This document shows, piece after piece, positions 52,198 to 63,990 of a stretch of 64,000 nucleotides of DNA. The stretch lies in contig JAPQWV010000361.1 in the NCBI GenBank assembly GCA_027422505.1, positions 434,001-498,000 of the forward strand. The letters are read 5' to 3'. The stretch is from Craterostigma plantagineum (lineage: Eukaryota > Streptophyta > Magnoliopsida > Lamiales > Linderniaceae). The first letter of the stretch is position 1. Every line of letters begins with the position of its first letter. The position numbers were made by a program, and so were the translations under genes. The notes below the pieces were generated by a model that did not search any database, had not been told where the DNA came from, and saw only the letters and a list, made by a program, of their open reading frames with translations.

Positions 52198-52951
52198 TGT
52201 TGAGGAAGCGAGCCTGGAACTCGCCGGAATACGCAGGAAGTGGCCGGAGAAGCTGGCCGGTCGAAGCTGGACTGAAAACTGAAGTTAAGAGCTGAAGATG
52301 GGTTCGAGGAACAGTGGCCGTTGGATCGTTGAGCGCGCTAGATCTAAGGGACGGACTTTGAAGTTGGGAGATTAAACAATGAACGTCAGATAGCGCGCGA
52401 ATCATCGAACGGCCAGGGAGCGCTGCAACTTAATCTAACAGATGCCATATGACGACCGTCAGATCAAGATCTAATGGCTGAAACTAAAACGCGGGATTTC
52501 ACTTATTAAAGTGTCACACGACACTTGCTAGCTCACGCACAACGCATGGTAAATCTGGAGCGTTGGATTAGATTAAATCAGCGGCTGAAATTGATCGATC
52601 CTTAACAATTCAGCAGTATAAAAGCTCTGTAATTTCAGGTTTGAGAGGCTATCTTTGCGAGCGTGTAAGTTTCTGTAGAGTGAGTATCTCTGAGTGGAGT
52701 GAACACGAAAGTTGTAGAGGGCCGTGAGTGCTGTACTTTTCGTGTTGAGAGTAAATAGAAACGAGGCTCGGTTGATCCGTGGACGTAGGCTGAACAGGCC
52801 GAACCACGTTAAACATTGCTGTCAAGTGTGTGTGTGTTTTCGATTGCATTATCGAGCTGATTTGAGCTGCGATTGCTCAAATCAGTAAGATCGAGTTGCA
52901 TACAGTGAAAGACCATTAAATTGCGGTCTCAACGGTAGCTTATTCACAACA
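52198..52951 (+). repeat. 3' LTR of the gag-protease element
   Basis: Direct copy of 49473-50200 with about eight substitutions and an extra 26 bp near 52271-52297. Confidence 0.93.
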
Positions 52952-52956
52952 AAAAG

Positions 52957-53811
52957 CTTTGGCCAAATTTTACCTCTTGTAGCACGGGACTCGCTTCCAT
53001 CTTTCCTCGGGAAAAGCAAATTTGAAACCTGCACTAGGTTGTCATGCTGACCGGTCGTATTACCTTGGCAACACACGTATGAGAGATAGCAAGAGAGGTG
53101 TGTGCCTTGCCCCCATAAGTAGACAGTTACGAGGGAACCAAGATTTCTAATTTTGGGCGTCGAAACAATATTATATAAAATACTACGACATATTAATTAC
53201 ATAAACAATCATCCGAATGTCTTATACTTTGTTGATGCGAAATAGACAGCGTAACGATATAAGAAATGACTTACAAAATAAAAAGGAACACGCGAATTTA
53301 CGTTGAAAACCCCTTTTTAAAGAAGAACCACGGGCGATATAGAAATATATTACTAGGGTAAAATAGGGGTTAGAGCACCTGTATCTATAAAGGAGAAAAA
53401 CTCTCACTATCTCTCTTTATAGAAAACACCCGACAAACCCTCTATTTTATTTTTCCTTCTATCTTATTTGCACGGCTTATAATGCTTTGGTGCGGGAATG
53501 CTTCTTCTGTGCCCGCTTGTTGCCTATTTATAAGCACAAGCCATAAATAATATTTGTTCAAGATTATTTTCACTGGTTGTTCAAGAATTGATTGTCCCGC
53601 CAATTACGATGAGCTAGACAGTAATCATCACAGAACATGCAATGCAAGAGTAAGATAATTCAAGTTTCTTTTTTAAACTTTCTCTTACATAATAAGCATG
53701 ACCGTTCTGTTACTTGGAAACGCTAAAGCAGCTCTTATCCAAGTAGTCTTCCCTTGCCTTGCAAGCTTATTGATGAGATAAGTTTCATATGGATATTTGG
53801 CTAAATTAAGA
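52957..53811. other. Intergenic between the copia element and the EDR2-like gene
   Basis: No gene recognised. Contains the 3' flank and probably the 3' UTR of the minus-strand EDR2-like gene near 53500-53811. Confidence 0.5.
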
Positions 53812-56800
53812 TTAGATCAACTGAACTGCCTTTGCTATATCCAAGTGATTGAGTCTGCAAGTTCCCAATAGAAATTCAGGTAGCTCTTCTGGCGTATTAC
53901 CCTGACATTATGACCAACCAAACAAAATTAAACACCATGTAAAAAAGAGTAACGACTGTAACAAATATTTATAGTGATAATACATAGTCGCTACCTGTAT
54001 TAAAAATGCCAACTCTATGACAAGATTACTGAGATAACCAAGAATAAGGCTAATCACGGCCTTGCACGAGGCAGACGACCCGATAACATCCAAATCAATC
54101 TGTTGTTTCATCACTCATTCCAATTGAAGTGATTAAATATCTATATATATAAACTATATTCATTTACAATATTTTTTACCTCGAAGTAATTTTTGCCTCT
54201 ACAATATTTGGGTTCAAGGGCCCGGCCCGGAATAGCAGGTCTTCTGCTGACAATATGCTTTACAATCCAAGCTCCCTGCAAAAAAAAAAAAAAAAAAAGA
54301 AAGAAAGAAACCAACATATTTATATCCTTAGTTCCATAGTTGTTCTAACCAATTAATCCACCGATTAATTCCACCAAACCTCTGGAATGTGGGGTATGAT
54401 TTTGAATCTCAACCTCCTAAAAGCATCATCTCCATTGATAAACCTCTCCAACAATGGAGGTGCATCTTGCAATGGTGTTCTCATCATGTAATAAAAAGCC
54501 AAGCTGTAATAGGTTGTCCCTGGAATCTGTTGTGTTTGTTGTTCAAATTTCAGGATTTTTTTTTACTAATTCTTTAATATGGGCTGAACTGAATTAGGTA
54601 AAGAACGTAACGAATGCCGACGAGCGTACCTGAAGATTAATCACAAAGAAGAATTCGGAGCTTCCTTGAGCTGCGTATTTCTGCATATCGAATGAGACTA
54701 TCTATTATTCATCCTATGTATATATATATAGGGGAGATTATAAAATTACGTCACTAAGTATACATATTTTCGTTTTTGGGTCACTATGTTTGATAATTGC
54801 AAAAGTAGGTCACTAACTTTTCATGTGAAAACAATTTTGGGTCATTTTTCAATTTTAGGTCACTAAGAATATATTTTTCGATTTTGGGTCACTATGTTTA
54901 CATTTTTTTCAATTTTGGGTCACTCATTTCGTACTAATGTTATAAACATAGTGACCCAAAATTGAAAAAATCTAAACTTAGTGACCCAAAATCAAAAAAA
55001 TATATTCTTAGTGACCTAAAATTGAAAAATGACCCAAATTTGTTTTCACATGAAAAGTTAGTAACCTACTTTTGCAATTATCAAACATACTGACCCAAAA
55101 ACGAAAACTTGTATACTTAGTGACCTAATTTTATAATTTTGCCTATATATATATACATATATAGATATAGATATACATGCATATTACAGTCTGAATTAAA
55201 CCTGGGCAATGCTTCCGTATCGACCAGCAAGATCACTTTCGAGCTTATTCGATCTTATCCAGTCGGCACCAGCTAACTCCATCAGACATCCCTTTGCATG
55301 GATCTGATATAATATATGTATGACAAGAAAAGAAAATTTACACGTTATTAGAACGTCGAAGATTTAATAAAAATAATGACACATGCAAATGAAGTAACCT
55401 TTTTGCGGTCCTTGAGATAATTATCTCCACGTAGGACGAAAGATGTTGGATCGGCATCTGCATAGCTTGAGTGCGTTTTAAAGCTCGAATCTTTTGCAAG
55501 TGACGAACCGTAAGAGAATGGTACGGTTTCTTCCCGTGATTCTTCTTGCATTTCCACATTGTAACCTTTTTTCTGGTATCACATGTATTAAGTTAAACTA
55601 GTATAGTTCGCCATTTCAAATTTCATAGCCTCAGCTGTAAAAGGTATAACTAATTAACAATGACATTTTTTTTACCATGTTGCATATTTCTTCATCTGCA
55701 ATCTCAGGAACATCAAAGAACTCGTCTAATGCATCCTCGGAGACGGTGACATTGGAATTTACGCAAAACTGTTCGATTGGCTCATCTTTGGCTTTTTTCT
55801 CTACCGATTTTCCTACTTCAATTTCTGTTTCAATATCCTCCTTTTCGCTCTCTAAAATCCCACCTTTATCTTCCAATATCAGCTCACCAGATAAAGAAAG
55901 ATCGTTGGTTTCATTTCCTGCCTTTGCTCTAAACAATTCCAACAGAACTGCAGTACGTAGGTCGACATAGGATGGATTAAAAGAGCGTATAAGGATTAAA
56001 AAATGTGAAATGTACAGTTAAAAAAGGAAGAGCATCATCATCTTCTTAACCTGCGATTGTTCCAACCATATGAACGGTAAGAGATCGACTTGCAGTTTCT
56101 TTCTTCATAAAGAATCTACTGAATTTCCAGTCTATGGAGAGCATGTGCTTTACGACGCATTGATTGCCTTGTTTCGTAGGCGTTATCACATATCCACCAC
56201 CTACTCAGTTAAGGTCAGAAAAGTCAATTTTTAGGTAAAACTGCCAAACCGTTCTTCGTCGAAGAAGAAGCTGATTCGAATGTTCAAGTACAGAAGCATG
56301 CATTACTCTCAAGGAATGCACGAACATAGCCATCTTGTGGTGGGCAGTTTCTGTGGATCACCGAATGGTAGAGAATAACTGCCATAATAAGAACATAGGA
56401 TTTCATGTAATAACATTGTTGAGAAACAAACAAGCCCTCGATGAGAAAGTAAGTACCATATGTGCCCGAATCTACTCTTCTCCAATGACGTTTTAACAGC
56501 ATGTCTCTTCTTTTCATTGCCCTGAAAACCCCAATAATATGAGCTTTCATAACAAGTATTTCTTTCTTATCCAATCCAAAGCACAAATTTAGTGATAAGA
56601 ATACCGACCATGGCAGCCAATGGTTACGCAATCGAATGTGAATAATGTCCGTGTGACAATCAATTCGCCCCACCACTCTACCTTTGTGCATGCAAAAATC
56701 CCATCTGCAAAAAGATAAATTGTATAAACGTGATGCATAAAAATCCCACTGAATAAGTCCTCCATCATGCGGAATAGTCATTAGTGAATTAAGGACTCTT

Positions 56801-58213
56801 ACTGCGCCCTTGAGGCATCTAGACACATCAAGGCATGAAACACATTTTCTGGGGCTCCATCAATTACGCAAACTGCCATTACAGGATGATGATCGTGCGA
56901 GAGCTGAGAAAAAGTTAATAATACAATAAATATTAAGAGCAATAATTACTTCATTAAAGTAGTGAGTGCATATCAGAAGCAGAGGATCATGCTCAAGTGA
57001 GATGGACGAACAGAAACTCACCCTCCCATTCAAATATATGTCATGTTTTTTTTCAAAGAGACGTAATCCTGAAGAAGCCAGTGAAAAGATTTAAGTATAG
57101 TATACATTAACCGTACTACTCTTGAAGCAGCATTGAATGTTCACCAGAGGTTATTACCATTTTGAAAGCCAAAGATTTTCCAGCTTGAAGCTGTGACTTC
57201 ATCGGATATTATTTCATGCACATGGGGATTGTATGATGCTAGTTTCGAGTCGATGGACTTCTTTCTCATTGTCATGCCCAAGCTGATAAGTTAGAGACAC
57301 ATGTATAAATGTATCAAAACCAATCAGAGTAGTGATCAACAGCAAATTATACACATTTGAACCAGGTCAGATAATACGATCAAAAGTAACATTCACTTGT
57401 GCTAAATTTGAAAAGATATAATGTCTATAATAACCGTCACTTTCACATGAAAAACAAGACTTCAATAACGCATTTTGCAGGCTTACTTAACTGCAGCATT
57501 TTGCAAGGAACAAATCCACATAGAAGCTTCTACGGAAGTTTCTGCTCCAAGCTGAAAGGAAAGTGATGAAACTATTACATTCTCATCAACTAATAAACTA
57601 CGACAATTTTCTGTGGAGACTTATAGGGATCGAACCTTAAGGCGATCTCTGTGATTGGAAGTATTGTGTAGAGTGAAAATGAACAATGACTGCTGCAAAT
57701 GATCACAAGAAGGAATCAAAAATATTAATTTTTGCTCTAAACATAACTATCATTATGTATAGACATTGAGAGAAATAACTAGTAACCTTATTAGGATAGC
57801 ACAATCGTCCATTATCGACCACACGGATGCACGAGTCAATAATCGTTCTTCGTGTAGGCTCCTGAGACAACACAACAATGCCTTCATCAATGCAATCAAA
57901 ATCATCGTGATGGTAAAGTAAAAAAAAAATCCAAAAAATATTGATTTCTGGCACTATAAACAAACATAGAGTACCTCACTTTTGGAAGAAACCCATATAC
58001 CACTTTGACACAACATAGACACATAAAAAGAAGTTAACTAAAACGAAAAACAAAAAATCTAACCTTTGCCTTCGAAGAAGGGATAGATGATTTGAAGCTA
58101 TTGAGGCAATTATCTTCAAGAATAAAGTACCTCTTGCGCAAATATTGCAGACCAAAACGATTCACGCGTATTACGAATAGCCACCCTCGCATTGTACCTT
58201 CACTCTCGGCCAT
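53812..58213 (-). CDS. EDR2-like protein (PH, START, DUF1336), 19 exons, 679 codons
   Basis: Homologues of Arabidopsis ENHANCED DISEASE RESISTANCE 2 bind phosphoinositides and restrain salicylate-dependent cell death; the role of this copy is inferred. Exons on the minus strand: 58213-58064, 57861-57787, 57692-57636, 57551-57487, 57282-57158, 57068-57022, 56903-56803, 56704-56609, 56521-56457, 56378-56307, 56200-56051, 55947-55676, 55572-55399, 55303-55202, 54680-54630, 54526-54380, 54275-54180, 54099-53995, 53901-53812. All introns are GT-AG, all phases agree and the sum is 2040 nt. Residues 8-117 are the PH domain (MRGWLFVIRVNRFGLQYLRKRYF, IIDSCIRVVDNGR). Residues about 150-370 are START (WDFCMHKGRVVGRID, MKRRDMLLKRHWRR, LYHSVIHRNCPPQDGYVRA, MLSIDWKF). 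An acidic linker covers about 347-440. The C-terminal DUF1336/EDR2_C covers about 466-679 (YLKDRKK, INGDDAFRRLRFKIIPHIPE, NTPEELPEFLLGTCRLNHLD). Start: first ATG of the PH frame. Length is slightly short of the usual 700-740. Confidence 0.9.
54279..54312. repeat. Poly(A)/GAAA simple repeat in an EDR2-like intron
   Basis: About 19 A followed by (GAAA)3 just inside the intron before exon 17. On the coding strand it forms a long T-rich tract upstream of the 3' splice site at 54276. Confidence 0.8.
54731..55143. mobile_element. Foldback MITE with long inverted repeats in an EDR2-like intron
   Basis: 413 bp whose two halves are near-perfect inverted repeats of about 190 bp, built from the phrase GGGTCACTA(A/T)G and AAATTGAAAAA. 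Ends are GGGGAGATTATAAAATTACGTCAC and the complement of GTGACCTAATTTTATAATTTTGCC. The flanks are both TATATATATA runs, which fits a duplication of 9-10 bp but cannot be proven in this simple sequence. It fills most of the 521-nt intron between exons 14 and 15. Confidence 0.8.
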
Positions 58214-58611
58214 TGTAATCGCTTGAAAAAACCAGGAAAAAAAAAACGGAAAGCAATGTTCTTTGGGTTCCTCGAAACACCCCTATGGCTTTGTTTGATG
58301 GTTGCTGTGTGGAGTTTAACTTATAATCACGTAGCGAAATTAATCAACTGAGCACCATATCAGTCGTCGGAGATATCTATGCAGAGGAATAGTAAAAACA
58401 AAAAGCAAATTGATCGTGATCAATTTCCATGTCGTTTCTAGCTGAAAAGTTTCGGGCAAAAATATACTATTATGTGCTCACTGTTCGTTTGTCAAGCTTT
58501 AAAATTTACAAATTCCCTTTTTTACAAATTCCCTCGCACATATTTTATTACAAACTTCTTATTCTTATAAAAGTTCTTTATTTTATCGTATAGAATCGTA
58601 TTCGCACGAAC

Positions 58612-58682
<71 letters not shown>

Positions 58683-59291
58683 GCTATACTCTTATATTAA
58701 TTGTGAGGGTGGGTTAAAAACTGATGTATCTACTAACCAATCAGAAGTTTTCTCAATAATTGACATAAAATAAAAAATAAATATTAGATCATGTCTTTAG
58801 CCTAATGAAACTGTATATCCTATTTTTAGTAAAATGCTTATTTTTCTAACTAAATATTAAAATCAAAATTAAAACAAAAATCTCTTATCAATTTTTACAT
58901 GCAAACATGTAGGGTATGCAACGTATCGTAGTGGAATCTATTTGTGGATCCTGCCGCATGCCATGAGGTGTTTCATAATTTTTTTCTGTTAAATCTGTGA
59001 CAATTCATCTTGTTATTTTGTTTTCACTTATCAAATTTATTTGTGATAATATAAATGTAGAAGGCGCTAACGGATCGTAGTGTTCGGCGAATTTTAATTG
59101 GGGCACCATTATGGGAAAGATCGATAGATGTGGATAGAGGAGTTTGTTCGTATGGATCAACTTTTGTCACATTGTTGCAATTAACATCATTTATATTGTT
59201 ATAAACCAATATAAAGATATATATATATATATAATATATATATATATATTGTGTTTTGTGTTTCTATTCTGTTTCAAAAACTATTGTAACT
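58214..59291. other. 5' flank of the EDR2-like gene and AT-rich intergenic DNA
   Basis: No further gene is seen. The promoter of the minus-strand gene must lie in this stretch; no convincing TATA box was picked out. Contains the AAT microsatellite and a (TA)n tract at 59218-59250. Confidence 0.5.
58613..58682. repeat. (AAT)n microsatellite
   Basis: About 23 uninterrupted TAA/AAT units, roughly 430 bp upstream of the EDR2-like start codon. Confidence 0.95.
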
Positions 59292-59970
59292 AGGGTTGCA
59301 AATAAATAGATTTTTTTTGTTCGATTCGCGATCTGATTCGAAAGTCTAATATCCGAATTCGAATATTTCAAATACGAATACGGATAAAAATAGTTTTGTG
59401 ATCCGAATAATATCCGTATACGATAAAATATCATAGTACTCGATTCGAATATTTATCGAATAATTCTGTTCGAATAATTTAATATAAAATATAGTATAGT
59501 TCAATATATATTCTAATATTATATGCGCAATTCTAAAACATTTAAATGAAATATATTAATATATGTTTAAATATAATTTATTATAATTCAATAGATATTC
59601 TTATCTTATCTTATATAATTATAGAAATGTAAGTGTCCTAATATGCCGACATGTGTCCCTTAATTTAATAATTAAAATTAAAAAATCCCACTAACGCATG
59701 TTACACAATAACTACCCACAACAACTATAGATTTAATAATTTTATCACATTTAATAATTACGAATAGGTAAGGTCGTTCATTGCACCGGTAAAAAACTAG
59801 TTTTAAATATGATATTGTTTGTTGATTAAGTAAAATAAAAATTATTTTAAATACAAATATTAGATATTCGATTCGAATATTCGAGAAAACTTTCGAATTC
59901 AAATAAGAATCAATTTTATGATTTGATTAACTATTTGGATATTAGTATTCACATTCGATTGTCATCCCAG
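59292..59970. mobile_element. Decayed hAT-type MITE interrupted by a Helitron-like fragment
   Basis: Left end TAGGGTTGCAAATAAATAG and right end (complement) TGGGATGACAATCGAATG resemble hAT termini. Inside are repeated words such as ATTCGAATATT and CGAATACGGAT on both sides. No target duplication is evident. The middle (59609-59800) is a separate insertion. Confidence 0.55.
59609..59800 (+). mobile_element. Short Helitron-like element
   Basis: Starts TCTTATATAATTATAG after an A and ends CATTGCACCGGTAAAAAACTAG before a T. The end matches the common plant Helitron 3' terminus (GC-rich hairpin, A-rich spacer, CTAG), although the hairpin stem has decayed. 192 bp, non-coding. Confidence 0.55.
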
Positions 59971-60060
59971 CCCATTAGTCAAGCCCACGACTTTTAATGT
60001 AAAAATTAAATAAGATATCTCACATGAGATTCGAACCCAAGTCATTTGAATATGATTAAA

Positions 60061-60493
60061 TTATCTGCAACTCCAGGAACCACTAGACTAGACACAAATT
60101 TCAAAATTCTAATGCTTATATTATATTTAACCGGAAAAAGGGGGGCAATGACCTCCGAGCCCCTACGTGGTCCACCCCTGCGACTAACAAATATCCAAAT
60201 TAAATGACTCTACAAATACATTGTTACATCAGTTCAATATATATAACAATGTAACACATGCGTATATGTATGGGGGGCAATTATCTGCAACTCCAAGAAC
60301 CACTAGACTAGACACAAATTTCAAAGTTCTAATGCTTATATTATATTTAACCGGAAAAAGGGGGCAATGACCTCCGAGCCCCTACGTGGTCCGCCCCTGC
60401 GACTAACAAATATCCAAATTAAACGACTCTACAAATACATTGTTACATCAGTTCAATATATATAACGAAATGTAACACATGCGTATATGTATG
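60061..60493. repeat. Tandem duplication of about 212 bp (two copies)
   Basis: 60061-60272 and 60281-60493 are nearly identical at an offset of 220 bp. Each holds a fragment related to the end of the hAT-like family at 30478-31133 (GAGCCCCTACGTGGTCC). Differences are few (for example CCAGGAACC versus CCAAGAACC), so the duplication is fairly recent. Confidence 0.8.
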
Positions 60494-61322
60494 TATATAT
60501 AGTAGATGATGGGAGCCGCGCCGTGCGCGGCGATAAATGCCCATATTATCGTGTATACATATTTTATCAATTAACTGTTTAATCGTCTAAGAAAGCACTT
60601 AAAGCGTTTTCGAAAAAGGAAACACAACGAATATAATAAATAATTTACATATGAGAAAGAAAGTAAAGTCAAACAACAAATAGAATTCATGCTAAGAGAA
60701 TTGTTACATACAATATTGTTCATTTATTTCAATCAAGGAGTTCGTAGTCGACAGGCCAAAATCCACGAATAAGTAATTCTGAATTTTTAGTTACTTACAA
60801 TCTCATTCTCGGCCATAAGATCATATATAATTGAATATGATCAGGAATTCTCTTATGACGAAGAGACATTTCTTTTCTAAACTCAACGAAATTATTCAAT
60901 TTAATAGCATGTATTAATGACAAGAAAATGCAAAGGAGCTTAGTTTGTTCTCAGTTGTTTTTTAACAACCTTCAAATCATAGAATAACTGAGTTTAATGA
61001 ATATACACATCTATAGAGAAAAGAAGTCATTGTTATTTTCAATACAATGTTGTTGATATAACGACTCGATCTCATTGGCATTGCCACTACCATAGCTGCA
61101 AACGATTACAACAACTGAAAATATGTCCACATATAATGATCTGTTCTGATTAGCAATTTCATACCGCGGGACACGCAGTTCTATTTGGCCGATAACCGAA
61201 TATATAAAATAATATATAATACAATAATATATATACTATAATGAATGCTATAATAATGATTTATAAGATTAATAGAATATTAGTATGCTAATTATTGGAA
61301 ACAACCATAATTAATATATTAA
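60494..61322. other. Intergenic, possible Helitron end at 60503-60535
   Basis: No gene seen. On the minus strand the hairpin GCCGCGCACGGCGCGGC followed by TCCCATCATCTACT resembles a Helitron 3' end, with CTAC instead of CTAG/CTAA. Confidence 0.4.
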
Positions 61323-61747
61323 TGGTCTGTTTGGTTTCGAAGATTAACCCATATAATATAAATAATAAGGTGTAATATTGTGTTTGGTTTTTTATTTACT
61401 GCCCGGTATTAATAACTGAGACCATTAATAGAGTAGAAATGCTATATCTTAACTGAGTTGAAGAGGTCAGATTAATTATAATGGGCTTTTATATAATTGA
61501 ATTATGTTGGGCTTTATATATGCTATTGTAACCAAATGGACCCTACTATCTAATATAAGCCCAGATAATAGAAATAATTATAGATAATAGAGTGTTTGGT
61601 TTCTTTATTACGGCCCAAAATTAATTCATCCGCCCGTGAAGCCTAATATAAATAACTTGTTATATGGAGTAAGATAAATAATCCTCGACTTATTAAATTA
61701 AATTTATATTGGGCCTTATTGCTGATCTTATAACCAAACAAAGCATA
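61323..61747. mobile_element. Possible PIF/Harbinger-like MITE
   Basis: GGTCTGTTTGGTT at the left and AACCAAACAAAGC at the right form an imperfect terminal inverted repeat around an AT-rich, non-coding interior. The interior has further TTGGGC words and inner copies of the GTTTGGTT motif. TAA-type target duplication is only suggestive. Confidence 0.5.
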
Positions 61748-62358
61748 AAAATATTAGATTAGACGTAATTAATGCTTAATTTAATGAATTGAACACTAAT
61801 TAAGTCATTTGAAATTGATGAAATATAACTAAAAAATATTCAGCGGGCTCCAGGCCCATAACTGGCCCGTTGGTCTTTATTTAGGTCAAGATGCAATTTT
61901 CATTACTATTTTTTGTTATTAAAATAAGCCAAATGACCTAACACCCCTTCTTTAATCTCGTCTCAATCTCAAAATAAAAGGACATAAATGAGAATTAGAA
62001 ATAGTGTAGGCAATCATTTCCTAGGTTATAGATTACGACAAAGAGCACTATTCATAGTAACCATACACACTTATAAGTTATAAGATATATGTAACTATAT
62101 ACAAGAGTTTTTATATTAAAGGTCATCACTACGTTAATTCGTCCAATATTACATGTACAATCAATAATCTTTATGATGATACTCTTGAAGTAAAAGATTT
62201 ATATATATTTTTTTCAATTAATTTTTAATGATATTTTTTCTTTCTTTCCTTTTCCTTGTTTATGGATCCAATACCAAAGCCTAAATATGTCTTTTTTCGT
62301 AGCATTTACAATGTTCCCGTTACAATCGAGAGGCCGCTATACTTGTTGGATTATAATA
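61748..62358. other. Intergenic, no gene recognised
   Basis: AT-rich DNA with no frame or known repeat that I can support. Confidence 0.5.
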
Positions 62359-62595
62359 CTCCCTCCGTCCCGTTAATTTTATCATTTTCTATTTCGGGCG
62401 TTCCAATAATTATATCACATTTCCTTATTTAGCAAAAAACTATCACAAACAATCAATATAATAATATTAAACATTCTTAAATGACGAGTCAAAATATACA
62501 CTTTTTTTCCTTTTCATTTTACTATATTATTATAATAATACTATCCTAATTTGCGTGCCCACCAATATGTGATAAAGATAACGGGACAGAGGGAG
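62359..62595. mobile_element. Stowaway MITE
   Basis: CTCCCTCCGTCCC at the left and GGGACAGAGGGAG at the right with TA on both sides (62357-62358, 62596-62597). 237 bp, and the same subfamily as 27940-28140, in inverse orientation (shared TTCGGGCGTTCCAATAAT-type subterminal sequence). Confidence 0.9.
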
Positions 62596-63890
62596 TATCT
62601 AGTAATCAAGTTTTGATGAACACAAAACTTATTATTGTGTTAGTAACATATTTAATTACTGTGTAGATGAGCTCAGTACGAAAAACAGATATTAATACCT
62701 CAGGGCAACAACCGAGTGGGTCAACTGCCGGTCAACGCGGTCAACTGACAGTCAACCGGTCTCGGTCTCGGTCCCCGTCTGAGACTCCGAACTTCCATAA
62801 ATAAATAGTGTGTTCCTTGCGTTGCATTCACATATCTAGCATGTGCATTGTTGAAGTATTTTAATTGTTCGATAAAATGCTTCAACGAAAACCGGTTTTC
62901 AACTTGCATTGTTTTAAAGTGGATTTAACTGGCTTTCATAAAACCGATTTATGAGGATTGAGTAGAGTATTTTTCGCTTGGTTTAAAACCCAAACTCGCT
63001 TAATCCCTCAATGCTAAAATATTTTCAAGACCTCGAGTTATTACAACTATGTATTTTAAAAGTTTTCAAAAGTGTTTGTTCACCCCCTTCTGAACAGTAA
63101 ACTGGTCCTAACAATGTCTAACTGACACTTGAATATTCTCTATTCGATGTTAATTATATGGATTATAATCGAAATTTATTATAAAATATTTAATCTATAA
63201 TTTGATGACATAAATGTGAGAGTTCACATTCAAAAGGAGATCAATCTGTTTTTGCCCTTTGGTTTTCTCTCACGTAGCACTAGCAAATTACTATTCCAAC
63301 TTCATCTGAATAACTCAAACTAAAAAAAAAAAAAAAAAAACCACCACCAGACGAAACAGATCACAAATTAACAGTATTATCAATTAGAAGCTCAAAATGT
63401 AGTATGCATTTTTTCTAGCATCGGCCAAAATTTTTGGTGATCGAGAAACTGAACAAACCGAAGGATTAAGCCACCTTTCATTTGATTGCCTCGTCGATTG
63501 GAGGATCTCTTCATGAAAAACAGGTAAGTTCCAGAAATAAGATGTGAATGGAACATTCTATACGTAATGGTTTTAGATAATGGAAATCTGCAGATTTTGG
63601 GACGATGAATGTTGTAACGAAAATTGTTATGGTTGCAGGAAAAATTGGCAGTGGAGAAAGAAAAGATTGAGAATGTTGGGAGAGAGAAAGAGGCACATGA
63701 AGAGCAAGAAATACGAAGTTTATGATACTTTTATTTTATGTACCGTGACGATCAATCTACGTCGAAGATCTTCTAAGAGTATATAATCGATGTATGTAAT
63801 TTTTATTTTGTATACGGTAAATTTATTTATAAAATTTGTACACTTATATTACGAATAGTTTAAAATTTTATAGATTTAACATATTTACGA
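62596..63890. other. Intergenic with a doubtful small split frame
   Basis: 62700-62790 has several GGTCAAC words but no clear element. At 63513-63523 ATGAAAAACAG precedes GTAAGT, and at 63639 a GGTTGCAG acceptor leads to a Lys/Arg/Glu-rich frame to about 63786 (WQWRKKRLRMLGERKRH). This could be a tiny two-exon gene or chance; I do not recognise it. Confidence 0.35.
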
Positions 63891-63892
63891 CT

Positions 63893-63990
63893 AAACGCCT
63901 TAGCCCGAATGGTTTCGCGGCATCATCACTACAAGTGACGTGAGATCCAGATTTCGATTCCCCTTCGTGGAATTTGAATATTTTTGACAA
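63893..63990 (+). mobile_element. SINE-like tRNA-derived head
   Basis: An A-box-like TTAGCCCGAATGG (about 63899-63911) and a B-box-like GATTTCGATTCCCC (about 63951-63964) are spaced as in tRNA-derived RNA polymerase III promoters. No tRNA cloverleaf forms convincingly, so a SINE is more likely than a tRNA gene. The window ends soon after. Confidence 0.5.

Larger units (their letters stand above)
49473..52951 (+). mobile_element. Non-autonomous copia element with gag and protease only
   Basis: LTRs 49473-50200 (728 bp) and 52198-52951 (754 bp) bound it. They differ by about eight substitutions and a 26-bp insertion in the 3' copy. The target duplication AAAAG is perfect (49468-49472, 52952-52956). 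The sequence after the 5' LTR is TGGTGCGGTGAGC, which is not a clear initiator tRNA-Met site. Integrase, RT and RNase H are missing. It lies 56 bp from the neighbouring gag-only element. Confidence 0.93.

Noticed and set aside
53812..58213. First impression of a VPS13-like lipid transfer gene
   Set aside because: Exon-by-exon translation gives PH, START and DUF1336 in the EDR2 order, with motifs specific to EDR2-like proteins.
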